Of a stretch of DNA of 64,000 nt, positions 31,440 through 40,246 are shown piece by piece. Made by a program: the position numbers and the translations under genes. The notes under the pieces are model-generated. The model worked only from the letters and a program-made list of their open reading frames with translations, searched no databases and was not told where the DNA came from. Numbering within the stretch: the stretch's first letter is position 1; each line of letters begins with the position of its first letter. Origin of the DNA: Alkanindiges hydrocarboniclasticus. GTDB taxonomy: Bacteria > Pseudomonadota > Gammaproteobacteria > Pseudomonadales > Moraxellaceae. The stretch spans positions 1 to 64,000 of the forward strand of contig NZ_MLCN01000014.1 of assembly GCF_001982605.1 (NCBI RefSeq), in the 5' to 3' direction.

Positions 31440-31755
31440 GTTTTTAGACTGAGAATTATCTGGTTGAAATGAATTCAAAAGTTTAAATTTAAAGTTTTGA
31501 ATTCATTTTTAAGCGACTGAACTGGCGTAATAATTAAAAAATAGGCATTTAGCCAAAAACTATGAATTTAAAACCGTGAATTTTAAATTCATAACTATCC
31601 CATTGCAGTGAATTATTTTAAATTTAAAAGTTAATAAAATGAATTTAAAAGTTTGAATTCAAATTTTGCTGGATTGGTTTGAAAAAAATTTGAATTCAAA
31701 ATTTCTGAATTAATTGATTTGCTGGTTTGAATTTAAATATCTTATTTTGAATTTA
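31372..31755. repeat. Array of 11 AT-rich palindromic elements (TTTGAATTYAAA)
   Basis: Copies or near-copies of TTTGAATTTAAA / TTTGAATTCAAA at about 31372, 31393, 31470, 31496, 31561, 31582, 31638, 31652, 31689, 31727 and 31746. Six form three perfect inverted pairs: 31372-31384 with 31392-31404 (7-nt loop), 31467-31480 with 31495-31508 (14-nt centre), and 31561-31573 with 31581-31593 (7-nt loop). The element TTTAAATTCAAA also occurs in oriC at 17095-17106. Confidence 0.8.
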
Positions 31756-31783
31756 TTTTAATGATTAATATTTGGGTAATAAC

Positions 31784-32581
31784 ATGACAGATTTTCATCC
31801 TGCCATTTCAGCGGCAGCTCATCACGAAATTCTGCAGCGGCTACAGCATGCAGAACAGCAACATAATGTCCGCATCCTGTATGCCACTGAATCGGGTAGC
31901 CGTGCCTGGGGTTTTCATTCTCCGGATAGCGACTATGACGTGCGCTTTGTTTATATCCGTCCGCAAGACTGGTATTTAAGTATTGACGTGGAAGATCGCC
32001 GCGATGTGATTGAATACCCGATTGTGGATGAGATTGACATCAATGGCTGGGACTTGCGCAAAGCACTGCGTTTGCAGGCCAAAAGTAATCCGGCCATTGT
32101 GGAGTGGCTACACTCACCAATTGTGTATCGTGAGCAGGGTGAATATGCACAACAGGCGCGCCAATTATTAAGCCAGCATTACAACAAGGCCCGTGGTTTT
32201 TATCATTACCGCAGTACAGCCAGTTCCAATTTTCAGCAGTTTTTACAAGGTGAGCAGGTTAAGCTGAAAAAATACCTATATGTCTTGCGGCCTTTGCTGG
32301 CGGTACGCTGGATTGAGCAGTTTGGCGGCGTTGCACCCATTGAATTTGAGCGCCTGCGTCAGGTATTAAACGATACGCCCGTACAGCAGGCAATTGATGC
32401 CTTACTGCTTCAAAAGCGCCAGCACGGTGAAGCCGAGGCGCAACCAGCGGTTCCGGTACTACAGCAGTGGATTAAGGCCGAATTAGCGCGTTTACAGCAT
32501 GTGGTGCCAGCACAGGACATGGAGCCTGTAGCGCTGGCCAACCTGAACCAGTTGTTTTTGAAGCTATTGCCGCACGCTTAA
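31784..32581 (+). CDS. Nucleotidyltransferase domain protein (RlaP-like, PF10127)
   Basis: A 265-residue protein with a minimal polymerase-beta-type catalytic block, GSRAWGFHSPDSDYDVRFVY (near residues 37-56). GS and the DxD pair (Asp49 and Asp51 region) give the metal-binding site. The pattern WDLRKALRLQAKSNPAIVEWL and the length fit the family named RNA ligase-associated pol beta (RlaP). No RNA ligase is beside it. ATG 31784 is preferred to a TTG at 31772. It lies directly downstream of the AT-rich palindrome array, which must include its promoter. Confidence 0.82.
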   Translation: MTDFHPAISAAAHHEILQRLQHAEQQHNVRILYATESGSRAWGFHSPDSDYDVRFVYIRPQDWYLSIDVEDRRDVIEYPIVDEIDINGWDLRKALRLQAKSNPAIVEWLHSPIVYREQGEYAQQARQLLSQHYNKARGFYHYRSTASSNFQQFLQGEQVKLKKYLYVLRPLLAVRWIEQFGGVAPIEFERLRQVLNDTPVQQAIDALLLQKRQHGEAEAQPAVPVLQQWIKAELARLQHVVPAQDMEPVALANLNQLFLKLLPHA

Positions 32582-32694
32582 TATTGCTTCAGTGGCTGAT
32601 TGATGACCGTCCAAGAGTAATGCTACATATTAAAACCAAGCGGCTGGTTATAAGCAGGTTTCAGCATGCTAAGGTAATAAAAATCAAGGCAGTC

Positions 32695-32733
32695 ACCGGT
32701 TTTAAAAGGGCTAATTTTAAAACCGGTGCTTTT
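32695..32733 (+). terminator. Inverted repeat, probable terminator
   Basis: ACCGGTTTTAAAA (32695-32707) pairs perfectly with TTTTAAAACCGGT (32715-32727), 7-nt loop, followed by GCTTTTA. It is 114 bp after the nucleotidyltransferase stop and 32 bp before the next ATG. It could instead be an operator of the transglycosylase gene. Confidence 0.5.
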
Positions 32734-32758
32734 ACAGCTAGGCAATTAAGGTAGGACA

Positions 32759-34174
32759 ATGAAACGTAGTGGTATAACCAGAAAATTATCCCTGAGAAAA
32801 TTATCCCTGTTGGCACTGGCTGGCTTACTGACTGCACCGGTCAGTAGTTTTGCTGTTGATGCCCAAAGCTCTGATAGCCAGTTTCAGGGCTGTTTGAGTA
32901 ACCTGCGCAGTAATGCGATGGCCGCTGGTGTTTCGGGTCAGGCCTTTGATCAGTACACGGCCAATCTTGCTCCTGACATGACAGTCATTGAAAAACTGAA
33001 TTACCAGCCTGAATTTAGTACGCCGATCTGGGATTATTTGTCAGGTCTGGTGGATCAGGAGCGGGTGAATCTGGGGCGGCAAAAAATGACGCAGTATGCT
33101 GATGTGCTGCGCCGCATTGAAGCACAGTATGGAGTAGAACCTGCGGCAGTGGTTGCGGTCTGGGGCGTAGAAAGCAATTTTGGCGATATTTCAGGTAAAT
33201 ACTCACTGGTGCAGGCCTTGGGCACTTTAAGCTGCTATGGCCGCCGTCAGGGCTATTTCCGTACCGAATTGTATGCTGCCTTACGGATTTTACAGGCGGG
33301 GCACATTTCAGAAGACCGTTTGCGCGGTTCATGGGCTGGCGCATTTGGCCATACCCAGTTTATGCCATCGACCTTTGAGCGTCTGGCAGTTGATTTTGAT
33401 GGTAATGGTCGCCGTGACATTGTGGATAGCGTGCCGGATGCGCTGGCATCAACCGCCAATTTCCTCAAGAAATCCGGCTGGCAAACTGGCATGCCGTGGG
33501 GTTTTGAGGTTCGCTTGCCTGATGGCACCAATACCAGTGGGGAAGGGCGACGCAGCAAGCGCTCGCTAAGTAGCTGGCAGCAGCGTGGTCTGACCCGTGT
33601 TGATGGGTCAACGCTCATTCAGGGTAATTTAAGCGCATCCAGTATGGCAGGCCTGTTAGTGCCAGCAGATGCCACTGGCCCGGTGTTTCTGGTATTTAAA
33701 AACTTTGATGCGTTTTATAGCTATAACGCGGCAGAAAGCTACGCGCTGGCGATTGCCCATTTGTCTGATCGCCTAAAAGGTGCAGGTCCATTTGTCACTG
33801 CATGGCCAACCGATGATCCGGGTACCTCACGTGCGGAGCGCCGTGAAATCCAGCGCTATTTGCTGGCTAAAGGCTATGATATTGGGGAACCCGATGGCCT
33901 GATTGGGGACAAATCCCGGCAGGCCATTCGGCAGGAACAGGCTCGACGTGGCTTGCCACAAACAGGCCGCGGTGGACAGCGTATTTTGCAGGTATTGCGA
34001 CAGGATGCCCAGCAAACGGGTCAATTGGGGAGTACTGGCAGCACCAGCGTAGTCAACAGACCTGCACCTGTCCCGGAATTAAGCACAGCACCGGCAATAG
34101 AGCAAAGTGAAAACCTGACCATTCAGCAAACCATCCGGCAGGCCCCACAAAACATGCAGGGTGAACCGTTTTAG
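32759..34174 (+). CDS. MltB-family lytic murein transglycosylase with C-terminal peptidoglycan-binding domain
   Basis: Periplasmic enzyme that cleaves peptidoglycan glycan strands to 1,6-anhydro products, the substrates recycled through AnmK and Mpl. The 471-residue protein has a signal peptide ending near SSFA (residues 29-32), an MltB-like catalytic domain with Glu138 in VWGVESNFG, and the GSWAGAFGHTQFMPSTF block. A PG_binding_1-type domain follows (about 356-420: EIQRYLLAKGYDIGEPDGLIG). The Gln/Pro/Thr-rich tail is low complexity. There is no lipobox, so it is probably soluble. Confidence 0.92.
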   Translation: MKRSGITRKLSLRKLSLLALAGLLTAPVSSFAVDAQSSDSQFQGCLSNLRSNAMAAGVSGQAFDQYTANLAPDMTVIEKLNYQPEFSTPIWDYLSGLVDQERVNLGRQKMTQYADVLRRIEAQYGVEPAAVVAVWGVESNFGDISGKYSLVQALGTLSCYGRRQGYFRTELYAALRILQAGHISEDRLRGSWAGAFGHTQFMPSTFERLAVDFDGNGRRDIVDSVPDALASTANFLKKSGWQTGMPWGFEVRLPDGTNTSGEGRRSKRSLSSWQQRGLTRVDGSTLIQGNLSASSMAGLLVPADATGPVFLVFKNFDAFYSYNAAESYALAIAHLSDRLKGAGPFVTAWPTDDPGTSRAERREIQRYLLAKGYDIGEPDGLIGDKSRQAIRQEQARRGLPQTGRGGQRILQVLRQDAQQTGQLGSTGSTSVVNRPAPVPELSTAPAIEQSENLTIQQTIRQAPQNMQGEPF

Positions 34175-34198
34175 TTGGGTTGATTCAGCCTAAATACC

Positions 34199-34228
34199 AA
34201 GCAGGATGCCGTTTGATCCTGCTTTTTT
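34199..34228 (+). terminator. Terminator after the transglycosylase
   Basis: AAGCAGGAT (34199-34207) pairs with ATCCTGCTT (34216-34224), T run to 34228. It ends 13 bp before the next start codon. Confidence 0.8.
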
Positions 34229-34241
34229 CAGGATAATATTC

Positions 34242-35024
34242 ATGCGCTTACGGTTAAGCCGTTATGTTTACAGCTTGTGCTGCTTGATTATTGGCTTGGG
34301 ACTCAATTTAGTACTAAGTACCACGGGCTATGCTAAAGTACATGTTTATCAATTTGGCTTTCCAAAGCGACACAGCACGGTGGCTGAACGTGCGCGTGTC
34401 CATCAATGGATTCCGTTGGGAGCAGCACAGTTTCAGGAGGGTGTTTCAATCCCTGCTTATGGCATTACTATTGAAGACCCTATTGAGGAAGGTTTACTCA
34501 AGGACTTTACATTCTGCCAGCCAGTAACATGTCATTTCAAGTTCAAACTCAACGCTGCACAGGCGCAGCAATTGGCAGTGTATCAGGTACAGGGCTTGGG
34601 CTGGTTTCTCGCACCACGCCACTGGAAAACCATTGAAGCCAGCATGGGGCCATCCGGGATTGCTGCACTTGTCATGTTTAGTCCTGATGGTACTCAGTAC
34701 TTAAGCATGGATGACACGTCAGCCTGTGTCGGCTGCGCCTTAACCAGTGCCTCGCTATTTTTTCAAGAAGCAGCAGACGAAGCCCGCAAAAATGATTTCT
34801 GGGTATATGGTTCAAGCAATGTTCCCTTAAAAAAAATCCTGTTAAATCAGCAAACCATAATTTATAGCTATCAGTTGCCAGCGCATTATCCCAGTCATGG
34901 TGTGGCAAAATTTACTGGCATGCAGGCCGATATTGTCAACTTCAGGCGCATGACCGTTAGCCTCGCGCCAGAGGACAAAGCACTGGCACAGGCCATACTT
35001 AATTTTTATTTGCTCACTCATTAG
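34242..35024 (+). CDS. DUF4850-like exported protein
   Basis: A 260-residue protein with a signal sequence or anchor (hydrophobic residues about 10-30, ending TTGYA). The mature part begins KVHVYQFGFPKRHSTVAERARVHQWIPLGAAQF. It resembles DUF4850 proteins found mainly in Acinetobacter relatives, whose role is unknown. Four cysteines (CQPVTC and CVGC) suggest periplasmic disulfides. ATG 34242 has AGGA 9 nt upstream; the frame also extends to 34206 inside the terminator, which is unlikely. Confidence 0.72.
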   Translation: MRLRLSRYVYSLCCLIIGLGLNLVLSTTGYAKVHVYQFGFPKRHSTVAERARVHQWIPLGAAQFQEGVSIPAYGITIEDPIEEGLLKDFTFCQPVTCHFKFKLNAAQAQQLAVYQVQGLGWFLAPRHWKTIEASMGPSGIAALVMFSPDGTQYLSMDDTSACVGCALTSASLFFQEAADEARKNDFWVYGSSNVPLKKILLNQQTIIYSYQLPAHYPSHGVAKFTGMQADIVNFRRMTVSLAPEDKALAQAILNFYLLTH

Positions 35025-35041
35025 TAAGCTATCTTGCATCA

Positions 35042-35057
35042 TGTTCCACGTGAAACA
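35042..35057. promoter_or_regulatory. parS site 4 (TGTTCCACGTGAAACA)
   Basis: One base from the perfect palindrome, intergenic, 17 bp after the DUF4850 gene and upstream of the DUF815 ATPase. Confidence 0.85.
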
Positions 35058-35280
35058 TGAGGCAAGATAGCTTGCACAACAGAAAGCCAGTCAGGGCAAC
35101 ATGCTATCTTACAACTGGCGGTAAAATCACTTTAACTGGCATTAGCCAGCATTAGCACAGATGAGTTTAACGACAATTCTTGAAATTTTTGCGCAATACA
35201 ACCGCAGACAATCGCGGCATAATAAGAGTAATGGCTATCAGCAGGTAGCCGTGTTGCGATACTGGAGCATTGAAATCACC

Positions 35281-36201
35281 ATGAATGAGAAACGTAGTGA
35301 ACAGGATTTAATTCAGGCCATTGCCGAATTGACAGCAAAGCTGGATCGGTTCACGCAGGTGTTTGGCAGTTTGACGCAATCTGTGGTGCCAGATACTACC
35401 GTGCTGGATAGTGCGATTGCCTTTCGCTGGGAAAAAACCGAAGGCCTGCTGCAAAGTTCTGGTTTTGTACCCTTGCATCAGCCGCAATTGATTGACTTTG
35501 ATGCACTTTGTAATGTGGAAAAACAGCAACTAAAGATTCGCCAAAACACCGAGCAATTTGTAAAAGGCTTTTTTGCCAATAATGTATTGCTGACTGGCGC
35601 ACGCGGTACGGGCAAGTCTTCACTGGTTAAAGCTTGCCTCAAAGAGTTCCATATGCTGGGCCTGCGCGTGATTGAAGTGGAAAAAAAGTTTTTAAATGAC
35701 TTGCCGCGCATTGTGGCTGCCATTAACAACCGCCCGGAAAAGTTTATTATTTTTTGCGATGACTTATCGTTTGAGGAAGGTGATACCAGCTATGCCGGGC
35801 TTAAAACCGTGCTGGATGGCTCACTGGCTGGCCCATCAGGTAATGTATTAATTTATGCCACCTCAAATCGTAAGCACTTAATGGTTGAGAAAAATCGCGA
35901 TAATCTGGAATACCATCAAAGTCCAGATGGCGAAATTCATCCGGGCGATAGTATCGAGGAAAAAGTATCTCTGGCTGATCGCTTTGGTTTGCAAATTACC
36001 TTTTATGGGTTTAGCCAGCAGGAATACCTGAATATGATTCATGCCTGGCTCAGCCGCTTTGGCTGGACAGATGCAGACATCAAGGCGCAGGAAAAACTGG
36101 CATTACAGTGGGCCACCCAAAAGGGTAACCGTTCTGGCCGGGTGGCCATGCAGTTTGCCAAGCAGGTGGCCGGGCAGCGTATGGTCGAGCAGGGCCGCTA
36201 A
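35281..36201 (+). CDS. DUF815 family ATP-binding protein
   Basis: A predicted AAA-type P-loop ATPase of the DUF815 family (PF05673), function unknown. With the start at ATG 35281 (306 residues), Walker A GARGTGKSS is at 106-114, Walker B FIIFCDDLSFEE lies near 155, and sensor-like YATSNRKHLM and SLADRFGLQITFYGFSQQEYL follow. The open frame extends to ATG 35161, but those residues are unlike the family. It sits between two parS sites (35042 and 36214), which may be coincidence. Confidence 0.85.
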   Translation: MNEKRSEQDLIQAIAELTAKLDRFTQVFGSLTQSVVPDTTVLDSAIAFRWEKTEGLLQSSGFVPLHQPQLIDFDALCNVEKQQLKIRQNTEQFVKGFFANNVLLTGARGTGKSSLVKACLKEFHMLGLRVIEVEKKFLNDLPRIVAAINNRPEKFIIFCDDLSFEEGDTSYAGLKTVLDGSLAGPSGNVLIYATSNRKHLMVEKNRDNLEYHQSPDGEIHPGDSIEEKVSLADRFGLQITFYGFSQQEYLNMIHAWLSRFGWTDADIKAQEKLALQWATQKGNRSGRVAMQFAKQVAGQRMVEQGR

Positions 36202-36213
36202 AAAGCTATGATG

Positions 36214-36229
36214 TGTTCCACGTGGAACC
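36214..36229. promoter_or_regulatory. parS site 5 (TGTTCCACGTGGAACC)
   Basis: One mismatch at the last base of the palindrome; intergenic, 13 bp after the DUF815 gene. This variant is also known among Pseudomonas parS sites. Confidence 0.82.
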
Positions 36230-36275
36230 TGCCAGCAATACATGAATGGAGTGATGTCACTCTATAGCTTGCGGT

Positions 36276-37202
36276 TTATTCATCACGCTTAGACAGTAAG
36301 GTTTTATCAGCCACAGTTAGTTTGAAATTATCGACATCCTGCTGCTTAAGCACCGGATACATGAGGGCATACGGGTCGCTGTTATGGGCAAGGCCCAGTG
36401 CGTGGCCCAGTTCATGGGCAATGGTCAGGCGCAAATCGGCAGGTGTACTAAACTCATAAATATTAATCTGACGGCCATCGTATACACCTTTTTCAAACTC
36501 ACGCGGTACAAAGCGCGCTTCATAGCGATTAACCGCCTGATTATAATGGTCGGCCATCTGGTTTAGGCTACTGGCCACCTGATTTAGGCCATTAACCTGC
36601 TGGTTATAATGCGCCATGGCATTGCGAATGTCCTGACGCTCGTTGTCCAGTAGACGTTGCTGCTGTTCCAGTTGCTGGCGGTTAAAGTCATCCAGCTGGC
36701 CCAGGGTGTTCCAGTCCTGTACGGTGCGGTTATAGCTGGCCAGTCGCTCCCTAAAAGCGGCTTCACGCAAATCCAGCTGACGGCGCTGCTGTTCTAATTG
36801 CTGCTGGCGCTGCTGGTATTCACTGTTATTGCTTTGCTGACTGGCTAATTGCTGCTGCAACTGCTGTTGCTGGGAATGACGCAGGTTACTTTCAAGCTGG
36901 CGTTCATCAAAGCGCAGGTTAATGCTTAAGGCGGCGGCTGGATCATAAACAAACAAGTCCTTGCCAGCGCCCTGATGCCAGATTTTAGCAGCTTGTTTGG
37001 CTAACTCAATTACGTCGGCTTTTGACAAGTTAAACTGCGGATCAACTTCACCAATGCGGTAATGCACCCGCTTGTCAAAAGGATGCAATAGCTGGGTTGC
37101 CAGACTGGTATGGCGACGTTGTGACTCATTAGCCTGATACAGATACACCAGAACTATCATTACTAGTAAGACAGGCAACCATGAACGCATGGGCATTGGC
37201 AC
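36276..37202 (-). CDS. Membrane-anchored matrixin-like metalloprotease
   Basis: A 308-residue protein: an N-terminal membrane anchor (about 8-22), then a charged region. A long Gln-rich coiled coil follows (about 105-225, with runs such as QQQQLQQQLASQQ), then a C-terminal metzincin site HELGHALGLAH (263-273) and a Met-turn YALMYP (Met281). The zinc ligands His263, His267 and His273 and catalytic Glu264 are all present. Most likely a periplasm-facing zinc endopeptidase; substrate unknown. The coiled coil replaces the usual N-terminal half of the catalytic domain, which is odd. Confidence 0.78.
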   Translation of the reverse strand: MPMPMRSWLPVLLVMIVLVYLYQANESQRRHTSLATQLLHPFDKRVHYRIGEVDPQFNLSKADVIELAKQAAKIWHQGAGKDLFVYDPAAALSINLRFDERQLESNLRHSQQQQLQQQLASQQSNNSEYQQRQQQLEQQRRQLDLREAAFRERLASYNRTVQDWNTLGQLDDFNRQQLEQQQRLLDNERQDIRNAMAHYNQQVNGLNQVASSLNQMADHYNQAVNRYEARFVPREFEKGVYDGRQINIYEFSTPADLRLTIAHELGHALGLAHNSDPYALMYPVLKQQDVDNFKLTVADKTLLSKRDE

Positions 37203-37286
37203 TAATAAAAGCGTAATGCATGAAGTATAAAGTGCGCAGTAAACAGATTAAAGCCAAGTTTAAAACCAGCATTAGAAAAATGTGCA

Positions 37287-37311
37287 TCAAAAACCGCGCA
37301 CACAGCGCGGT
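37287..37311 (-). terminator. Terminator of the LprI-like gene
   Basis: On the minus strand ACCGCGC...GCGCGGT (37293-37299 with 37305-37311), loop 5 nt, followed by TTTTTGATG. Confidence 0.7.
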
Positions 37312-37346
37312 ATTAACGACAACACAGACTTGAGCAAGAGGATTAA

Positions 37347-37727
37347 TTAATCATCCAGTTTGCTGGCCATACAACCTACAGTAGTGCATTCCCGCAGGCG
37401 ATCATTCAGCCAGTTGGTGCGGCTGGTGGTTTGATCCAGCAGGCAGGCGCTATCAATCACTTCACCCATGTCTACACTGTTCATGGTGCAGGCCTGATCG
37501 CGCTGTTTAATCCATCTTAACTGGCCACTACGCAGCGTCTTTTTATTGGCAACCGATAGCTTTTTTGTGAGTTGCTTATACACAGTGTTTAGCTCTTTAT
37601 CGGCTTTTTGATAAATAATATTGCTACAGTGAATGGCATCCAGACTATTACGGGTATGGTCGCAGTTATCCGCGTGAGCCGTTAAACAGACAGCCGCCAG
37701 TCCTAATCCCAGCAGTAATTTTTTCAT
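37347..37727 (-). CDS. LprI/DUF1311-like periplasmic protein
   Basis: A 126-residue exported protein with a signal peptide (MKKLLLGLGLAAVCLTAHA) and a DUF1311/LprI-type helical domain. The pattern YQKADKELNTVYKQLTKKL then LRSGQLRWIKQRDQAC is typical. Some relatives inhibit lysozyme, but this is not established for the family. Six cysteines in the mature part suggest disulfides. ATG 37727 has GAGAG 6 nt upstream. Confidence 0.82.
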   Translation of the reverse strand: MKKLLLGLGLAAVCLTAHADNCDHTRNSLDAIHCSNIIYQKADKELNTVYKQLTKKLSVANKKTLRSGQLRWIKQRDQACTMNSVDMGEVIDSACLLDQTTSRTNWLNDRLRECTTVGCMASKLDD

Positions 37728-37902
37728 GGTTGCTCTCATTATGGTTGTCCGAAATGGTTTTCTTAAAAATATGAGTAATACAAAGTCATTATTGTTGGTT
37801 TTCATCAATGACTACTGTTTTGAAGTTTAATCGGCAACCGGCCAAATACCAGTAAGCATTTGTTAACTGAACTAGACATCAGTCATCGTTTTGCCGTCGA
37901 CC

Positions 37903-37932
37903 ATTTCGACAGGCTCAATGACCGTAGTCTGC
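37903..37932. repeat. REP-like interspersed repeat, copy 2
   Basis: TTTCGACAGGCTCAATGACC followed by GTAGTCTGCC, shortened relative to copy 1 at 31246. Located between the LprI-like gene and the dnaK terminator. Confidence 0.5.
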
Positions 37933-37975
37933 CTTTAAAAGAACTCTACTATAAAACTATAAAGACACAGCCATA

Positions 37976-38014
37976 AAAAAACCGCCCTGTTTTTCAACAG
38001 GAGCGGTTTTTATT
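37976..38014 (-). terminator. Terminator of dnaK
   Basis: AAAAACCGC pairs with GCGGTTTTT, with an inner CTGTT/AACAG stem, 28 bp after the dnaK stop. A T-rich tail is present in both directions. Confidence 0.8.
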
Positions 38015-38041
38015 TTTTACCTTGAGTATCAAGCTGACAAA

Positions 38042-40000
38042 TTATTTCTTGTCGTCTTTTACTTCGGTAAACTCGGCATCAACCACGCCATCGTCGCTTG
38101 GTTGTTGCTGTTGCGCACCGGCGTTCTGGCCAAAGCTGTTTGGATCAAAACCTTGTGCACCACCAGCATCACCACCTTGTGGCTGGTTCTGCTCATACAC
38201 ACGCTGCATTAAAGGCAGGGAAGCATTGGACAATGCCTCGATCTTGGCCTTAATGGCATCCACATCATTTTCTTTGGTAGCCAGTTCCAGTTCAGAAATC
38301 GCCGCATCAATTGAAGCTTTTTCTTCATCAGTGGCCTTGTCACCCAAGTCCTTGATAGCTTTTTGCGTGCTGTGGATCAAGCCATCCGCTTCGTTACGCG
38401 CTTTGGCCAAGTCCTCGAATTTTTTATCTTCTTCGGCGTTGGCTTCCGCATCACGAATCATTTGCTCAATTTCAGCATCAGACAGGCCAGAGTTGGCTTT
38501 AATCTGGATAGATTGTGCCTTACCTGTACCCTTGTCTTTGGCAGACACATTCAGGATACCATCCGCGTTGATATCGAAAGTTACTTCGATTTGTGGCATG
38601 CCGCGCGGTGCTGGTGGAATATCAGTTAAGTCAAAACGGCCCAGCGATTTGTTTTGCGCGGCCATTTTGCGCTCGCCCTGGAATACCTGAATGGTTACCG
38701 CAGGCTGGTTGTCATCGGCGGTTGAGAAAACCTGTGATTTCTTGGTCGGAATCATGCTGTTTTTCTCAATGATCGGTGTTAATACACCGCCCATGGTTTC
38801 AATCCCCAGCGTGAGCGGGGTAACGTCCAGCAGCAGTACGTCTTTCTTGTCACCACCCAGTACTGCACCCTGAATCGCTGCACCGACGGCAACCGCTTCA
38901 TCCGGGTTTACGTCTTTACGTGGCTCTTTACCAAAGAATTCCTGCACTTTGGCCTGTACCAGTGGCATACGGGTCTGACCACCCACCAGAATCACGTCCT
39001 GAATATCAGATGCAGACAAACCGGCATCTTTCAGTGCAATTTTGCAGGGTTCCATGGTGCGGGCAACCAGATCACCAACCAGTGCTTCCAGTTTGCTACG
39101 GGTAATGTTCACCACCAAGTGTTTTGGACCGGTTGCATCGGCAGTGATGTACGGCAGGTTTACTTCGGTAGAGGTGGCAGAAGACAGTTCAATCTTGGCT
39201 TTTTCGGCCGCTTCTTTTAAGCGTTGCAATGCCAGCGGATCGTTTTTCAGGTTAACACTTTGTTCTTTCTTGAACTCTTCAACCAGATAGTCGATTAGTG
39301 CCAAGTCAAAGTCTTCACCGCCAAGGAAAGTGTCGCCATTGGTTGACAGAACTTCAAACTGCTGTTCGCCATCAACGTCGGCAATTTCAATAATCGACAC
39401 GTCAAACGTACCACCGCCAAGGTCATACACGGCAATTTTGCGGTCGCCTTCTTTTTTGTCCATACCAAAGGCAAGGGCAGCAGCGGTCGGCTCGTTAATA
39501 ATACGCTTAACGTCTAAGCCCGCAATTTTACCGGCATCCTTGGTGGCCTGACGCTGCGCATCGTTGAAGTACGCAGGCACGGTAATGACCGCTTCAGTAA
39601 CCGTTTCGCCCAGATAGTCTTCGGCGGTTTTTTTCATTTTTTTCAGGATTTCAGCAGAAACCTGTTGTGGCGCCAGTTTTTTGTCGTTGACGTTAACCCA
39701 CGCATCGCCATTGTCAGCCTGTACAATCTTGTACGGTACCATACCGATGTCTTTTTGTACCACGTCATCCTGATAACGACGGCCAATCAAACGCTTGATG
39801 GCAAACAGGGTGTTTTTTGGGTTGGTAACGGCCTGACGCTTGGCACTTTGGCCAACCAGCACTTCACCATCTTTATAGGCAATAATCGACGGCGTGGTGC
39901 GTGCACCTTCGGCGTTTTCAATGACTTTTACTTTGTCGCCTTCCAGAACGGCAACACAGGAATTGGTTGTACCTAAGTCAATGCCAATAATTTTGGCCAT
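38042..40000 (-). CDS. dnaK: Molecular chaperone DnaK (Hsp70)
   Basis: ATP-driven chaperone working with DnaJ and GrpE. The N-terminal phosphate loop [13 protein letters not shown], the blocks [24 protein letters not shown] and [10 protein letters not shown], and the substrate-binding domain with [17 protein letters not shown] are all present. The C-terminal tail ends in [12 protein letters not shown]. The 652-residue length is slightly longer than E. coli DnaK. GAGGAGAG precedes the ATG. grpE lies 246 bp upstream on the same strand; dnaJ is not adjacent. Confidence 0.98.
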   Translation of the reverse strand: MAKIIGIDLGTTNSCVAVLEGDKVKVIENAEGARTTPSIIAYKDGEVLVGQSAKRQAVTNPKNTLFAIKRLIGRRYQDDVVQKDIGMVPYKIVQADNGDAWVNVNDKKLAPQQVSAEILKKMKKTAEDYLGETVTEAVITVPAYFNDAQRQATKDAGKIAGLDVKRIINEPTAAALAFGMDKKEGDRKIAVYDLGGGTFDVSIIEIADVDGEQQFEVLSTNGDTFLGGEDFDLALIDYLVEEFKKEQSVNLKNDPLALQRLKEAAEKAKIELSSATSTEVNLPYITADATGPKHLVVNITRSKLEALVGDLVARTMEPCKIALKDAGLSASDIQDVILVGGQTRMPLVQAKVQEFFGKEPRKDVNPDEAVAVGAAIQGAVLGGDKKDVLLLDVTPLTLGIETMGGVLTPIIEKNSMIPTKKSQVFSTADDNQPAVTIQVFQGERKMAAQNKSLGRFDLTDIPPAPRGMPQIEVTFDINADGILNVSAKDKGTGKAQSIQIKANSGLSDAEIEQMIRDAEANAEEDKKFEDLAKARNEADGLIHSTQKAIKDLGDKATDEEKASIDAAISELELATKENDVDAIKAKIEALSNASLPLMQRVYEQNQPQGGDAGGAQGFDPNSFGQNAGAQQQQPSDDGVVDAEFTEVKDDKK

Positions 40001-40046
40001 GTGTATCTCTCCTCATAATTTTGCAGTAGTGGCTGCTTGCTATTCG

Positions 40047-40074
40047 ATATCGGTGTGAATCGGTTAATTTCAAG
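40047..40074 (-). promoter_or_regulatory. Heat-shock (sigma-32-like) promoter of dnaK
   Basis: On the minus strand CTTGAAA (40068-40074), a 13-bp spacer, ACCGATAT (40047-40054). The -35 is perfect for RpoH; the -10 matches five of the seven fixed positions in CCCCATNT. It lies 47 bp before the dnaK start codon. Confidence 0.5.
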
Positions 40075-40246
40075 CATATTCCGCAAAAAATTTTTAAAAA
40101 TGACTCAAAAAACAATGAATCACGCAACTATTTAGTAAACAACTTAGTGAACAACGAATTATTGGGATGCTCTGGCCACACCATGGACAAGGCATTTAAT
40201 GACCAAATACAGCCCTGCTTGCAGGACATGCATGGTTTTATCAAAA

